6,249 nt of DNA from Burkholderiales bacterium (GTDB lineage Bacteria; Pseudomonadota; Gammaproteobacteria; Burkholderiales; Usitatibacteraceae): NCBI GenBank assembly GCA_014378085.1, contig JACMOJ010000279.1, positions 1 through 6,249 of the forward strand. The letters are read 5' to 3'. The position numbers and the translations under genes were made by a program. The notes under the pieces were generated by a model, which was not told the origin of the DNA, did no database searches, and saw only the letters and a program-made list of their open reading frames with translations. How positions within the stretch are numbered: position 1 is the stretch's first letter; the number at the start of each line of letters is the position of its first letter. Of this stretch, positions 1-5,770 are shown in pieces.

Positions 1-1688
1 CGACTACCCGTAGCGGGGCTACAATTGGCGGCGCGTCGATTGGCGGAGTGGAGGCGCGTGCGGTGGTGGGTGCGGACGCAACCCGCATCACCACGCTGCA
101 GGTCGCGGTACCGACGCGCCCAGACGAAACATTCGGGGGGTTTGTTGCATCACAGCGCTTGACCAGCAACGGCTATCGCGACCATAGCCGTGTCGAGCGG
201 GAGCAGACCTACGCGAAGCTGGTGTTGGGCGTGTCGGCAATGTCATCACTCACGTTTACCGCGAACGCCATAGATCAACCTGACACGCAAGATCCGCTCG
301 GGCTGACGCGTGCGCAGTTCGACGCCGCCCCTCGGCAAGTGGCGTCGGTCGCCACCCAATTCAACACCCGCAAGTCGATACGCCACCGTCAAGCGGGCTT
401 GGTTTGGGATTCACGCCTGGCGGGGCTTGATGTGAAGGCGATTGTTTACGGTGGTACACGCGAGGTGGTGCAGTATCTCGCTACACCGTTGAGCGCGCAG
501 GCGGCGGCGTCGAGCGCGGGTGGGGTAGTAGATTTTGATCGGACGTTCGGTGGGGCTGGCTTACGGCTAGCCAATACGAGCGGGCCGCTGACGTGGGCGC
601 TGGGTGTTGACACCGATCGCGCGACGGACGAGCGCAAAGGCTTTGAGAATTTTATTTCGCGTGGAACCGCAAACGTGAACGAACTCGGTGTACGGGGAAT
701 TCTCCGGCGCGATGAAACCGGCCGCCAGCGAGCCAATGATGTGTTTGCGCAGGCCAACTTCGCCTTCGATGAGCGCATCTCGATGCAGGTCGGATTGCGG
801 CGTAGTGAAGTGAGTTTTGAGATTGCGGATCGTTACGTTCGTGCCGGTAACGCTGACGATTCTGGTGCCGTCCGATTTTCTGCATTGACACCTGCGTTGG
901 GATTGTCAGCCCGGATCGATCAATGGTCATCAATTTATGTGTCAGCCTCGCGCGGTTTTGAAACGCCGACCAACGCGGAGCTGGCCTACCGACCGGATCA
1001 AGCGGCAGGGCCAAACTTTTCGTTGCGCGCCAGCAAGTCCAAACAAGTGGAAGCAGGCTTCAAGTGGATCAATGAGACCTTGTCGCTAAAAACAGCGGCG
1101 TTTGTGATTCGTTCGCAAGATGAAATCGTGCAAGCGAGTTCGGTTGGCGGCCGCGCGACGTTTCAAAATGCCGCGTCGACGAATCGGCGCGGATTTGAGG
1201 TTAGCGTTGATTGGAAACCTACCACGGCAGTTTCGGCGACCGCCGCATTGACAGCAATTCGCGCCGAGGTGGGCCAGGGTTATCTGGCAGGTGGCAGATC
1301 GGTCGCGGTCGGCAACACCATGCCGGCCGTGCCACGCGGCAATTTGTTTGTAGCACTGCGCTGGCATCCCGCCGGTCGCGGTAGCGACGGTCTCTCCATC
1401 ACCGCGGACGTTACCGCACGCACACGCATGGCGGCGGATGACGCTAACACGACCTATGCAGCGGGATATGCAGCGTTGGGATTGGACTTGCGCTACCGCT
1501 GGCAGGCAATCGTGCGAACGGGGCAGGCCGGATCATCCATCGAGATCGACACGTTCTTGCGCGGCGATAACCTAGCTGATGCAAAATATGCCGGAAGTAT
1601 CATCGTTAATGATGCCAATTCACGTTTTTTTGAAAGTGCGCCGGGTCGTCGCGTGATGGTGGGTGTCACCGCCGCAATTCGCTTTTAA
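1..1688 (+). CDS. TonB-dependent outer-membrane receptor, C-terminal beta-barrel (5' truncated; YncD/PqqU-like tail)
   Basis: This reading frame is open from the first complete codon (position 3) to TAA at 1686-1688, giving 561 visible residues. The GTG at 48 is only an internal codon, so the gene begins upstream and the TonB box and plug domain are missing. The fragment shows alternating amphipathic barrel strands. The classic receptor signature YVSASRGFETPTNAEL lies near 936-983, followed by a K-S-K-Q-V-E-A-G-F stretch. A late N-L-A-D-A-K-Y-x-G-S segment leads into the end, and the final residue is Phe (AAIRF), the usual C-terminal signal for outer-membrane assembly. The tail with S-R-F-F-E-S-A-P-G-R (near 1620-1650) resembles, from memory, the YncD group. 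E. coli YncD is reported to be the PQQ transporter PqqU. A PQQ-type dehydrogenase follows directly, which supports PQQ as the cargo. A siderophore or other ligand cannot be excluded. The family call is secure; the substrate is inference. Confidence 0.9.
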   Translation, partial: TTRSGATIGGASIGGVEARAVVGADATRITTLQVAVPTRPDETFGGFVASQRLTSNGYRDHSRVEREQTYAKLVLGVSAMSSLTFTANAIDQPDTQDPLGLTRAQFDAAPRQVASVATQFNTRKSIRHRQAGLVWDSRLAGLDVKAIVYGGTREVVQYLATPLSAQAAASSAGGVVDFDRTFGGAGLRLANTSGPLTWALGVDTDRATDERKGFENFISRGTANVNELGVRGILRRDETGRQRANDVFAQANFAFDERISMQVGLRRSEVSFEIADRYVRAGNADDSGAVRFSALTPALGLSARIDQWSSIYVSASRGFETPTNAELAYRPDQAAGPNFSLRASKSKQVEAGFKWINETLSLKTAAFVIRSQDEIVQASSVGGRATFQNAASTNRRGFEVSVDWKPTTAVSATAALTAIRAEVGQGYLAGGRSVAVGNTMPAVPRGNLFVALRWHPAGRGSDGLSITADVTARTRMAADDANTTYAAGYAALGLDLRYRWQAIVRTGQAGSSIEIDTFLRGDNLADAKYAGSIIVNDANSRFFESAPGRRVMVGVTAAIRF

Positions 1689-1701
1689 CGATGTGCGCTA
1701 A

Positions 1702-1749
1702 CGTTTTCCCATTGTTCCCCTATTTCGTTTTCCCAGTGTTTCTCCATTT
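1702..1749. repeat. Imperfect 24-bp tandem repeat, two units
   Basis: Units 1702-1725 and 1726-1749 match at 20 of 24 positions by eye. Both start CGTTTTCCCA and end ATTT. They fill most of the 83-bp spacer between the receptor stop codon and the chosen dehydrogenase start. The tract is pyrimidine-rich on the + strand. If it were translated from an upstream ATG at 1691, the units would read VFPLFPYF and VFPVFLHF, a duplicated hydrophobic octapeptide. I take this as non-coding spacer. Confidence 0.75.
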
Positions 1750-1771
1750 TTTTGTTTCCACGAAAGCCAAT

Positions 1772-3028
1772 ATGAATTTTTCCCGTTCCCGTTCCCGTTC
1801 CCGTTCCCGTTCCCGTTTACGTTTACGTCAACCTCGTAGCGTGTATGTTTCGCTTGCTCTCCCACTTGCACTCGCCCTTTGCGTTGCCACCTCCGCGCCG
1901 GCTTTCGCGCAAAAATCCAAGTCGCTTTCAACGGCCGATTACAAGGTCAACGTTGTGACCGTCGTTGACGGCCTTAAGAACCCTTGGGCAGTCGCGTTTC
2001 TACCAGATGGCCGCATGCTCGTGACCGAGCGGCGCGGTACGTTGCGCCTGGTCGATGGTGGCAAGCTGGTGGAGAAAGCCGTAGAGGGATTGCCAAAGGT
2101 CACCGAGTTTGGGCAGGGCGGCTTGCTCGATGTTGTGCTCCATCCAAAGTACGCTGAGAACGGCTGGATCTATTGGACGTATAACGCTACCGAAAGCGGA
2201 CTGCACGGAACGGAGCTTGCGCGCGGCAAACTGGGAGGCAGCAAAGACGCGCCAACCATGACGGACGTGCAGGTGCTGTTCAAAATGGCGCCGAAGTCTG
2301 ACCGCGGCTTTCATTTTGGCTCGCGGATTGTGTTCGACCGCGAAGGCTACGTGTTTGTCACGTTTGGTGACCGTGGCGACAGCCCCGCCAAAGGGGCTGC
2401 ACAGCGCGCCCAGCAGCTAAACGACCACGCGGGGAAGTCGATCCGTTTGTTTGATGATGGGCGCGTGCCGCCGGACAATCCATTTGTGAAAACCAAGGAT
2501 GCAAAACCGGAAATTTTCACTCTGGGTAATCGCAACATGCAGGGTGCGGCGCTTAACCCGACCAGCGGCAAGCTATGGACGCACGAGCACGGCCCGCAAG
2601 GTGGCGATGAAGTGAACATCATGGTGGGTGGTACTAACTACGGCTGGCCGGTAATTACCTATGGCGTGAATTACGGCGTGGGTACCAAGATTGGCGAGGG
2701 CACTGAAAAAGCCGGCATGGCGCAGCCACTCATTTATTGGGTGCCCTCGATTGCTGCTTCCGGGATGGCATTTGTCGGCAGCAACGGCAACGGTGGTGTG
2801 CAACCAACGAACTTTCCAAAATGGAAGGGTAACGCGCTGGTTGGCGGCTTGGCCGGGCAGCTGGTGGTTCGTTTGACCCTCGACGGTGATAAGGTCGTGG
2901 CGCAAGAGCGGATGTTTGTCAACGAGCTCGGCCGCATCCGCGACGTGCGCAATGGTCCGGACGGAAACATCTATTTGCTGACCGATGCGACCGACGGCGC
3001 GCTGTTGCGCGTCGAACTCGCAAAGTAA
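1772..3028 (+). CDS. Periplasmic PQQ-dependent aldose sugar dehydrogenase (glucose/sorbosone dehydrogenase family, YliI/Asd-like)
   Basis: This 418-residue protein has the features of the GSDH beta-propeller family: soluble periplasmic enzymes that oxidise aldoses with PQQ and calcium. An Arg/Ser-rich n-region (residues 4-23) precedes a hydrophobic stretch and an AFA|Q signal peptidase site after residue 46. Family landmarks follow in order: LKNPWAVAFLPDGRMLVTER (about 68-87), GQGGLLDVVLHPKY (114-127, with His124 the likely catalytic base by family analogy), HFGSRIVFDREGYVFVTFGD (181-200), LGNRNMQG (251-258), THEHGPQGGDE (270-280, PQQ/Ca region), NYGWPV, and LGRIRDVRNGPDG (386-398). The frame is open back to an ATG at 1691, but that start would put a second uncharged hydrophobic segment ahead of the signal peptide. 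ATG 1772 has a weak GAAAG five bases upstream and gives a normal export signal. GTG 1841 is a third option. The true sugar substrate cannot be told from sequence. The gene follows the receptor in the same direction and may share its transcript. Confidence 0.9.
   Translation: MNFSRSRSRSRSRSRLRLRQPRSVYVSLALPLALALCVATSAPAFAQKSKSLSTADYKVNVVTVVDGLKNPWAVAFLPDGRMLVTERRGTLRLVDGGKLVEKAVEGLPKVTEFGQGGLLDVVLHPKYAENGWIYWTYNATESGLHGTELARGKLGGSKDAPTMTDVQVLFKMAPKSDRGFHFGSRIVFDREGYVFVTFGDRGDSPAKGAAQRAQQLNDHAGKSIRLFDDGRVPPDNPFVKTKDAKPEIFTLGNRNMQGAALNPTSGKLWTHEHGPQGGDEVNIMVGGTNYGWPVITYGVNYGVGTKIGEGTEKAGMAQPLIYWVPSIAASGMAFVGSNGNGGVQPTNFPKWKGNALVGGLAGQLVVRLTLDGDKVVAQERMFVNELGRIRDVRNGPDGNIYLLTDATDGALLRVELAK
1780..1827 (+). 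repeat. Hexanucleotide tandem repeat coding for a Ser-Arg run in the signal peptide n-region
   Basis: Six perfect TTCCCG units (1780-1815) are followed by two TTTACG variant units (1816-1827). In the dehydrogenase frame they give five Ser-Arg pairs and then Leu-Arg pairs, starting four residues after the proposed Met. A six-base unit never shifts the frame, so gain or loss of units would only change the number of positive charges ahead of the signal peptide core. The same six-base word may be related to the TTCCC-rich spacer just upstream. Confidence 0.9.
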
Positions 3029-3065
3029 CGGCTCCGCGAACGTAGAAGCAGAGGCAATTAAGACA

Positions 3066-3127
3066 ACGACGCCAACGACGCCAACGACGCCAACTACGCC
3101 AAGTAAGCCAAGTAAGCCACTAAGCCA
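3066..3127. repeat. Degenerate 9-bp tandem repeat ending on the b561 start codon
   Basis: Three exact ACGACGCCA units (3066-3092) are followed by ACTACGCCA (3093-3101) and two AGTAAGCCA units (3102-3119). An 8-base partial CTAAGCCA then ends on the A of the next gene's ATG. The tract occupies most of the 98-bp gap after the dehydrogenase stop codon. It leaves no recognisable Shine-Dalgarno sequence before the cytochrome b561 gene. Sequence changes step by step along the array, as expected when an older repeat decays unit by unit. Confidence 0.85.
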
Positions 3128-3801
3128 TGAAGCCGATTCGTGTTTGGGATTTGCCCGTCCGCCTATTCCACTGGCTGCTCGTGCTGTCCATTGCCGGCTT
3201 ATTTCTGACCCAAGAGCTGGGCGGCAATTGGATGGAGTGGCACAAGCGGCTGGGCTTCTTTGTAATTGGGCTGATCCTGTTTCGGCTGATGTGGGGGGTG
3301 GTTGGTAATCAGCACGCGAGGTTTCTGAGTTTTGTTCGCGGACCGTCGACCGTATTGGCCTACATGCGCGAGATGAAGAACCCGGAGGCCAAACGTTACC
3401 TTGGGCACAATCCGATGGGGGCATTATCGGTGGTCGCGTTTCTCGTTGTGATTGGTTTTCAAGCCGCGTCCGGACTATTTGCCGACGACGACATCATGAT
3501 GAGTGGCCCTTATGCAAATGCTGTGAGCAAAGAAATCAGCGATCTGCTCACCAAGATCCACAAGATCAACTCGAATGTGATCATTGGCCTCGTGGTGTTG
3601 CACCTCGTCGCGGTTGGCTTCTACTTCTTCATCAAACGAGACAATCTGGTGAAGCCAATGATTACGGGGCAAAAGTCTAGTGTTGACGGGCAGTTTGAGC
3701 CGTTTTTACCCGAAGATGCCCGCCCTGTATGGCTCTCTTGGTTTTGTGTAATCGTTGCCACGGGAATCACGACCGCCATTGCAACGCGCTGGTTTGGCTG
3801 A
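3127..3801 (+). CDS. Cytochrome b561-type diheme membrane protein
   Basis: This 224-residue protein matches the bacterial cytochrome b561 / Ni-Fe hydrogenase b-type subunit fold. These are inner-membrane diheme b proteins that pass electrons between periplasmic partners and quinone or soluble cytochromes. It begins VWDLPVRLFHW, the standard family opening. Hydrophobic segments lie near 12-28, 42-60, 98-118, 150-170 and 201-219. Candidate heme-ligand histidines are His15, His39 (EWHKRLG), His145 (KIHKI) and His159 (VLHL), sitting in or beside these helices as in the family. It is the third co-directional gene. Its place just after a PQQ dehydrogenase suggests it receives electrons from that enzyme. 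Alternatives are a partner for a periplasmic c-type cytochrome, possibly the cytochrome c' encoded nearby, or a general electron carrier. No Shine-Dalgarno is visible and a 9-bp repeat array abuts the ATG. The family call is strong; the partner is inference. Confidence 0.88.
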   Translation: MKPIRVWDLPVRLFHWLLVLSIAGLFLTQELGGNWMEWHKRLGFFVIGLILFRLMWGVVGNQHARFLSFVRGPSTVLAYMREMKNPEAKRYLGHNPMGALSVVAFLVVIGFQAASGLFADDDIMMSGPYANAVSKEISDLLTKIHKINSNVIIGLVVLHLVAVGFYFFIKRDNLVKPMITGQKSSVDGQFEPFLPEDARPVWLSWFCVIVATGITTAIATRWFG

Positions 3802-3994
3802 TCGACAGGCAGTTAACGCAACTGATGGATGCAATATAGGCTGGATATTCTGCAACTTGCGTGCCCGAGTGCGCACTTGGTCACTTCGTCGTTTGTGTTG
3901 GGCGGATTCATCCCCATCATGTACTACATCCGCAGCAGCAATGACGCTTTCGCGCTCGCGGTTGCGTCACCCACAACCCGCAACAGGAGGCAGC
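3802..3994 (+). promoter_or_regulatory. 193-bp leader before the PspC gene with possible promoter and small palindrome
   Basis: This gap holds no convincing gene. A weak sigma70-like pair is TTAACG (3813-3818) and TATAGG (3835-3840) with a 16-bp spacer. A perfect 10-bp palindrome AGTGCGCACT sits at 3868-3877 and could be an operator, although one of this length also arises by chance. The length of the gap and the strong Shine-Dalgarno at its end suggest that the PspC gene may be transcribed on its own as well as by readthrough from the b561 gene. Confidence 0.25.
3985..3990 (+). promoter_or_regulatory. Strong ribosome binding site that fixes the PspC-protein start
   Basis: AGGAGG lies four bases before ATG 3995. 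The same frame is open upstream to 3755, and without this site a much longer protein would be possible. The extra upstream residues show no domain, so 3995 is the better start. Confidence 0.85.
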
Positions 3995-4438
3995 ATGAAC
4001 TGGGCCGAACAACTCGAGAAACTGCAGCAACTTCACCAACAGGGCGCGTTGACCGATGAGGAATATAGCGCTGCAAAGGCACGCGTGATCCGCGACCTCG
4101 GCCCAGGACCTGCACCGGCTGCGCAGGCAGCACGCGCGGCGATTGAACAATCGCAGTCTGCCATCCAGCAGCTAAAGCGCTCACTGACGGATCGTTGGCT
4201 GGGCGGTGTTGCGGGAGGACTCTCACAGGCGACCAACATTCCAACTTGGGCATGGCGCATTCTGTTCATCCTGGCCGCCTTCCTGCACGGCCTCGGCATT
4301 TTGATGTATGCGTTGCTGTGGATCTTTGTGCCACTTGAGCGGCCGATGGTAATGATTGCGGCGGCGGCACCCATCGCGCCCACAGCTGCCGCACCTGGTC
4401 CACCACCCGGTCCACCGCCGGTGCCGCCAGCGGGCTAG
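3995..4438 (+). CDS. SHOCT-PspC domain membrane protein
   Basis: This 147-residue protein combines two small recognisable parts. Residues 6-33 (LEKLQQLHQQGALTDEEYSA and the following AKARVI) match the SHOCT oligomerisation motif, which usually sits at protein ends. An Ala-rich, probably helical linker follows. Residues 61-114 form a PspC domain: KRSLTDRWLGGVAGGLSQAT, then a hydrophobic segment and the closing LLWIFVPLE. PspC in enterobacteria is an inner-membrane sensor of the phage-shock envelope stress response; many stand-alone relatives have no assigned role. The tail (127-147) is Ala/Pro/Gly-rich with PGPPPGPPPVPP and probably unstructured. No pspA, pspB or pspF is present in the window. 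The gene is co-directional with the cytochrome b561 gene but 193 bp away, and it ends before a bidirectional terminator. A role in envelope stress is inferred from the domain only. Confidence 0.85.
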   Translation: MNWAEQLEKLQQLHQQGALTDEEYSAAKARVIRDLGPGPAPAAQAARAAIEQSQSAIQQLKRSLTDRWLGGVAGGLSQATNIPTWAWRILFILAAFLHGLGILMYALLWIFVPLERPMVMIAAAAPIAPTAAAPGPPPGPPPVPPAG

Positions 4439-4459
4439 TGTGTTTAGTTCGAGATCGTT

Positions 4460-4604
4460 AAATCCTCCGCTCGCCGCCTGACGACGGCTCTCGACACCCC
4501 TTTAAAAAGGGCGGACGCAGAAAACCCCCCGCTCGCAGTCAAACGACGGCTCACCGCCCCCTTTGCTAAAGAGGGCAAGCTCGCGAAGCGACGTTGGGGG
4601 ATTT
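4460..4604. repeat. Pair of related palindromic (REP-like) intergenic repeats
   Basis: Two similar copies lie head to tail. Copy A (about 4460-4520) begins AAATCCTCCGCTCGC and copy B (about 4521-4582) begins AAAACCCCCCGCTCGC. Both continue with an ACGACGGCTC core and then a C-run/T-run hairpin. In A the hairpin is CCCTTT (4498-4503) with AAAGGG (4506-4511). In B it is CCCCCTTT (4557-4564) with AAAGAGGG (4568-4575). The element closes with TTGGGGGATTT (4594-4604), the reverse complement of the kind of sequence that opens each copy, so the whole block has inverted ends. Dispersed palindromic elements of this style are common in proteobacterial gene gaps. No coding capacity is seen. Confidence 0.65.
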
Positions 4605-4632
4605 GCGGTTGTTGAACAACGGCATTGAAAAC

Positions 4633-4668
4633 AAAAAAGGAGATTGGCATTGCCAATCTCCTTTTTTT
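4633..4668. terminator. Bidirectional Rho-independent terminator
   Basis: A perfect 10-bp stem GGAGATTGGC (4639-4648) pairs with GCCAATCTCC (4652-4661) around an ATT loop. Six A's precede it and seven T's follow it, so each strand ends the hairpin in a U-run. It lies between convergent genes, 195 bp after the PspC gene stop and about 64 bp after the cytochrome c' stop, and should end transcripts from both sides. Confidence 0.92.
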
Positions 4669-4731
4669 ATTGCCTATTTTCCAATCGCCGCGCCCGTAAC
4701 AGTCTTGCGAACTAGCGCTTGGACAACGACG

Positions 4732-5184
4732 TCATTTATTGCGGTAGTCGTCGTGACATGCCTTGCAGGAAGCGCCGGTCGCACCGAATTGTTTTTTGAT
4801 GTCGTCGAGGCTACCCGTCTTGGCAATGGCCGCCAATTTGGTCGTCTCTTCATTCATCTTCATCATCTTAGCTTTAAAGTCATCGGCTTTTGACCAAACT
4901 TCTGGCTTAGCCTTGGTGGGCGCGCCCGCATCGGTGCCAGGCCCAAAGCCTTCAAATGGCATGGCGGAAACCGCTGCCACGTTTGCAGCGCGTTTGGCAA
5001 AGCCCTCTTTGTCATAAGGTATGCGACCCTGCACCATGGCAGCCATTGGGCCGAAATTCCAGCCGATGACTTTGAACGCACCCTGACGATACAGAATCGC
5101 GTCTTCAGGTTTTGCTTGTGCAAATGCATCAGCGGCGGCGAGTGTGGCAACTGCGACGAAAACTGCAGCGGCGATCTTAAACAT
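4732..5184 (-). CDS. Cytochrome c' (class II c-type cytochrome), periplasmic
   Basis: This 150-residue protein starts with a clear Sec signal peptide, MFKIAAAVFV and onward to a DAFAQ site near residue 23. The mature part opens with YRQGAFKVIGWNFGPMAAMV (32-51), the usual first helix of cytochrome c'. The single heme-attachment site CKACH (140-144) lies close to the C-terminus, as is diagnostic for class II cytochromes; mature length (about 127) also fits. Such four-helix-bundle proteins carry a high-spin heme that binds NO and CO, and they are linked in several bacteria to nitric oxide tolerance. The frame extends to an ATG at 5232, but 5184 is chosen because GAGAGGG lies five bases before it and the signal peptide starts there. 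It sits 108 bp downstream of queD on the same strand and ends at the shared terminator. Confidence 0.93.
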   Translation of the reverse strand: MFKIAAAVFVAVATLAAADAFAQAKPEDAILYRQGAFKVIGWNFGPMAAMVQGRIPYDKEGFAKRAANVAAVSAMPFEGFGPGTDAGAPTKAKPEVWSKADDFKAKMMKMNEETTKLAAIAKTGSLDDIKKQFGATGASCKACHDDYRNK

Positions 5185-5189
5185 AAGGA

Positions 5190-5196
5190 CCCTCTC
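5190..5196 (-). promoter_or_regulatory. Ribosome binding site for the cytochrome c' gene
   Basis: On the minus strand GAGAGGG ends five bases before the ATG at 5184. This favours that start over the upstream in-frame ATG at 5232, which would put 16 unrelated residues ahead of the signal peptide. Confidence 0.75.
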
Positions 5197-5239
5197 ATAG
5201 GAAGTGGAACAGCGGTTTGCGGCGATAGTCAACTTACAG

Positions 5240-5267
5240 AGTTTAGCGACAAAACCTTAGAGTGCAA
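5240..5267 (-). promoter_or_regulatory. Possible sigma70-type promoter for the cytochrome c' gene
   Basis: On the minus strand TTGCAC (5262-5267) and TAAACT (5240-5245) are separated by 16 bp, about 55 bp before the start codon. Both boxes match four of six consensus bases. It lies in the 107-bp gap after queD, so the cytochrome gene could be expressed independently. No clear NO- or oxygen-regulator site was recognised. Confidence 0.35.
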
Positions 5268-5291
5268 GCCTATCAATTGGCCCCGCCCACC

Positions 5292-5753
5292 TCATGGTGC
5301 AACTGCATCCGCCCAACAATTCGGCGTTTCATACAGGCGCACGCGGGACAGGGTGAGTTCATGACCAAACCGATCACGGTAGGCATGCGCAAGAATTTGA
5401 AACGCGGCGGCAACCAAGTTTTCGGCGGTCGGCACGTCGTCGAGAACAACCGTTTTGTGGTCGGGAATCATCGCGAGAAAATCGCGCATGATGGTGTCGC
5501 CTTTCCACACCAAAAACGCGTGGTCCCAGACCCCAACGAGTTTTTCGTTGGCAATCGCCTTGATATCACCAAAGTCCATCACCATGCCGTCGTCAGACGC
5601 ACCTTCTTCATGCACCAAGTCGGCTGTTAGCGTGATTTCGATCGCGTAGCGATGCCCGTGGATATTGCGGCACTGGCTCTTGTGATTGGGCAGCCGATGG
5701 CCGGCGTCAAACTCTAGGCGGCGGGTGACGGTGATCTTTTGGTCAGTTCTCAT
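5292..5753 (-). CDS. queD: 6-carboxy-5,6,7,8-tetrahydropterin synthase QueD (PTPS/QueD family)
   Basis: QueD converts 7,8-dihydroneopterin triphosphate to 6-carboxytetrahydropterin, an early cytosolic step towards the 7-deazaguanine base of queuosine in tRNA. The 153-residue protein has the expected small single-domain length. It shows the zinc ligands His19 (FDAGHRL) with His32 and His34 (NIHGHRY), the catalytic Cys28 just before them (QCRN), the Asp77-His78 pair (WDHAF), and the pterin-anchoring Glu142 in RLYETPNCWA. The VMDFGDIKAI segment (58-67) is also typical. The active site looks complete. The start at 5753 places the first strand TRRLEFDAGH at the usual distance, but no Shine-Dalgarno precedes it. 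No other queuosine gene is visible. It is divergent from lysC across a 190-bp repeat-bearing gap. Confidence 0.95.
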   Translation of the reverse strand: MRTDQKITVTRRLEFDAGHRLPNHKSQCRNIHGHRYAIEITLTADLVHEEGASDDGMVMDFGDIKAIANEKLVGVWDHAFLVWKGDTIMRDFLAMIPDHKTVVLDDVPTAENLVAAAFQILAHAYRDRFGHELTLSRVRLYETPNCWADAVAP

Positions 5754-5761
5754 AGGTTGGC

Positions 5762-5767
5762 AGTATA
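5762..5767 (-). promoter_or_regulatory. Possible -10 box very close to the queD start codon
   Basis: On the minus strand TATACT (5 of 6 consensus bases) is separated from the ATG at 5753 by only eight bases, which would put transcription initiation at or within a few bases of the start codon. No good -35 box is found at 17 bp. TTGCTG occurs at 11 bp, which is too close. Confidence 0.3.
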
Positions 5768-5770
5768 AGG

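Noticed and set aside
1698..1931. Minus-strand frame with an Asn-Gly dipeptide run
   Set aside because: This is the hexanucleotide repeat read on the other strand; no ribosome binding site or domain was seen.
2573..3424. Long 283-residue open frame on the minus strand
   Set aside because: It overlaps the dehydrogenase and b561 genes antisense. Its low-complexity Leu/Val/Gly run is just the 9-bp repeat read backwards, no domain is recognisable, and both overlapped genes have strong family motifs.
3755..3994. N-terminal extension of the PspC-domain protein
   Set aside because: The frame is open, but the residues are rich in Arg, Cys and Trp without a domain. A strong AGGAGG at 3985-3990 marks 3995 as the start.
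3829..4059. Possible 76-residue gene between the b561 and PspC genes
   Set aside because: It has no Shine-Dalgarno and no recognisable motif, and its end overlaps the well-supported PspC gene in another frame.
4594..4893. Plus-strand frame spanning the terminator and the cytochrome c' 3' end
   Set aside because: It runs through a strong terminator hairpin and lies antisense to the heme-binding end of cytochrome c'. It is a shadow frame.
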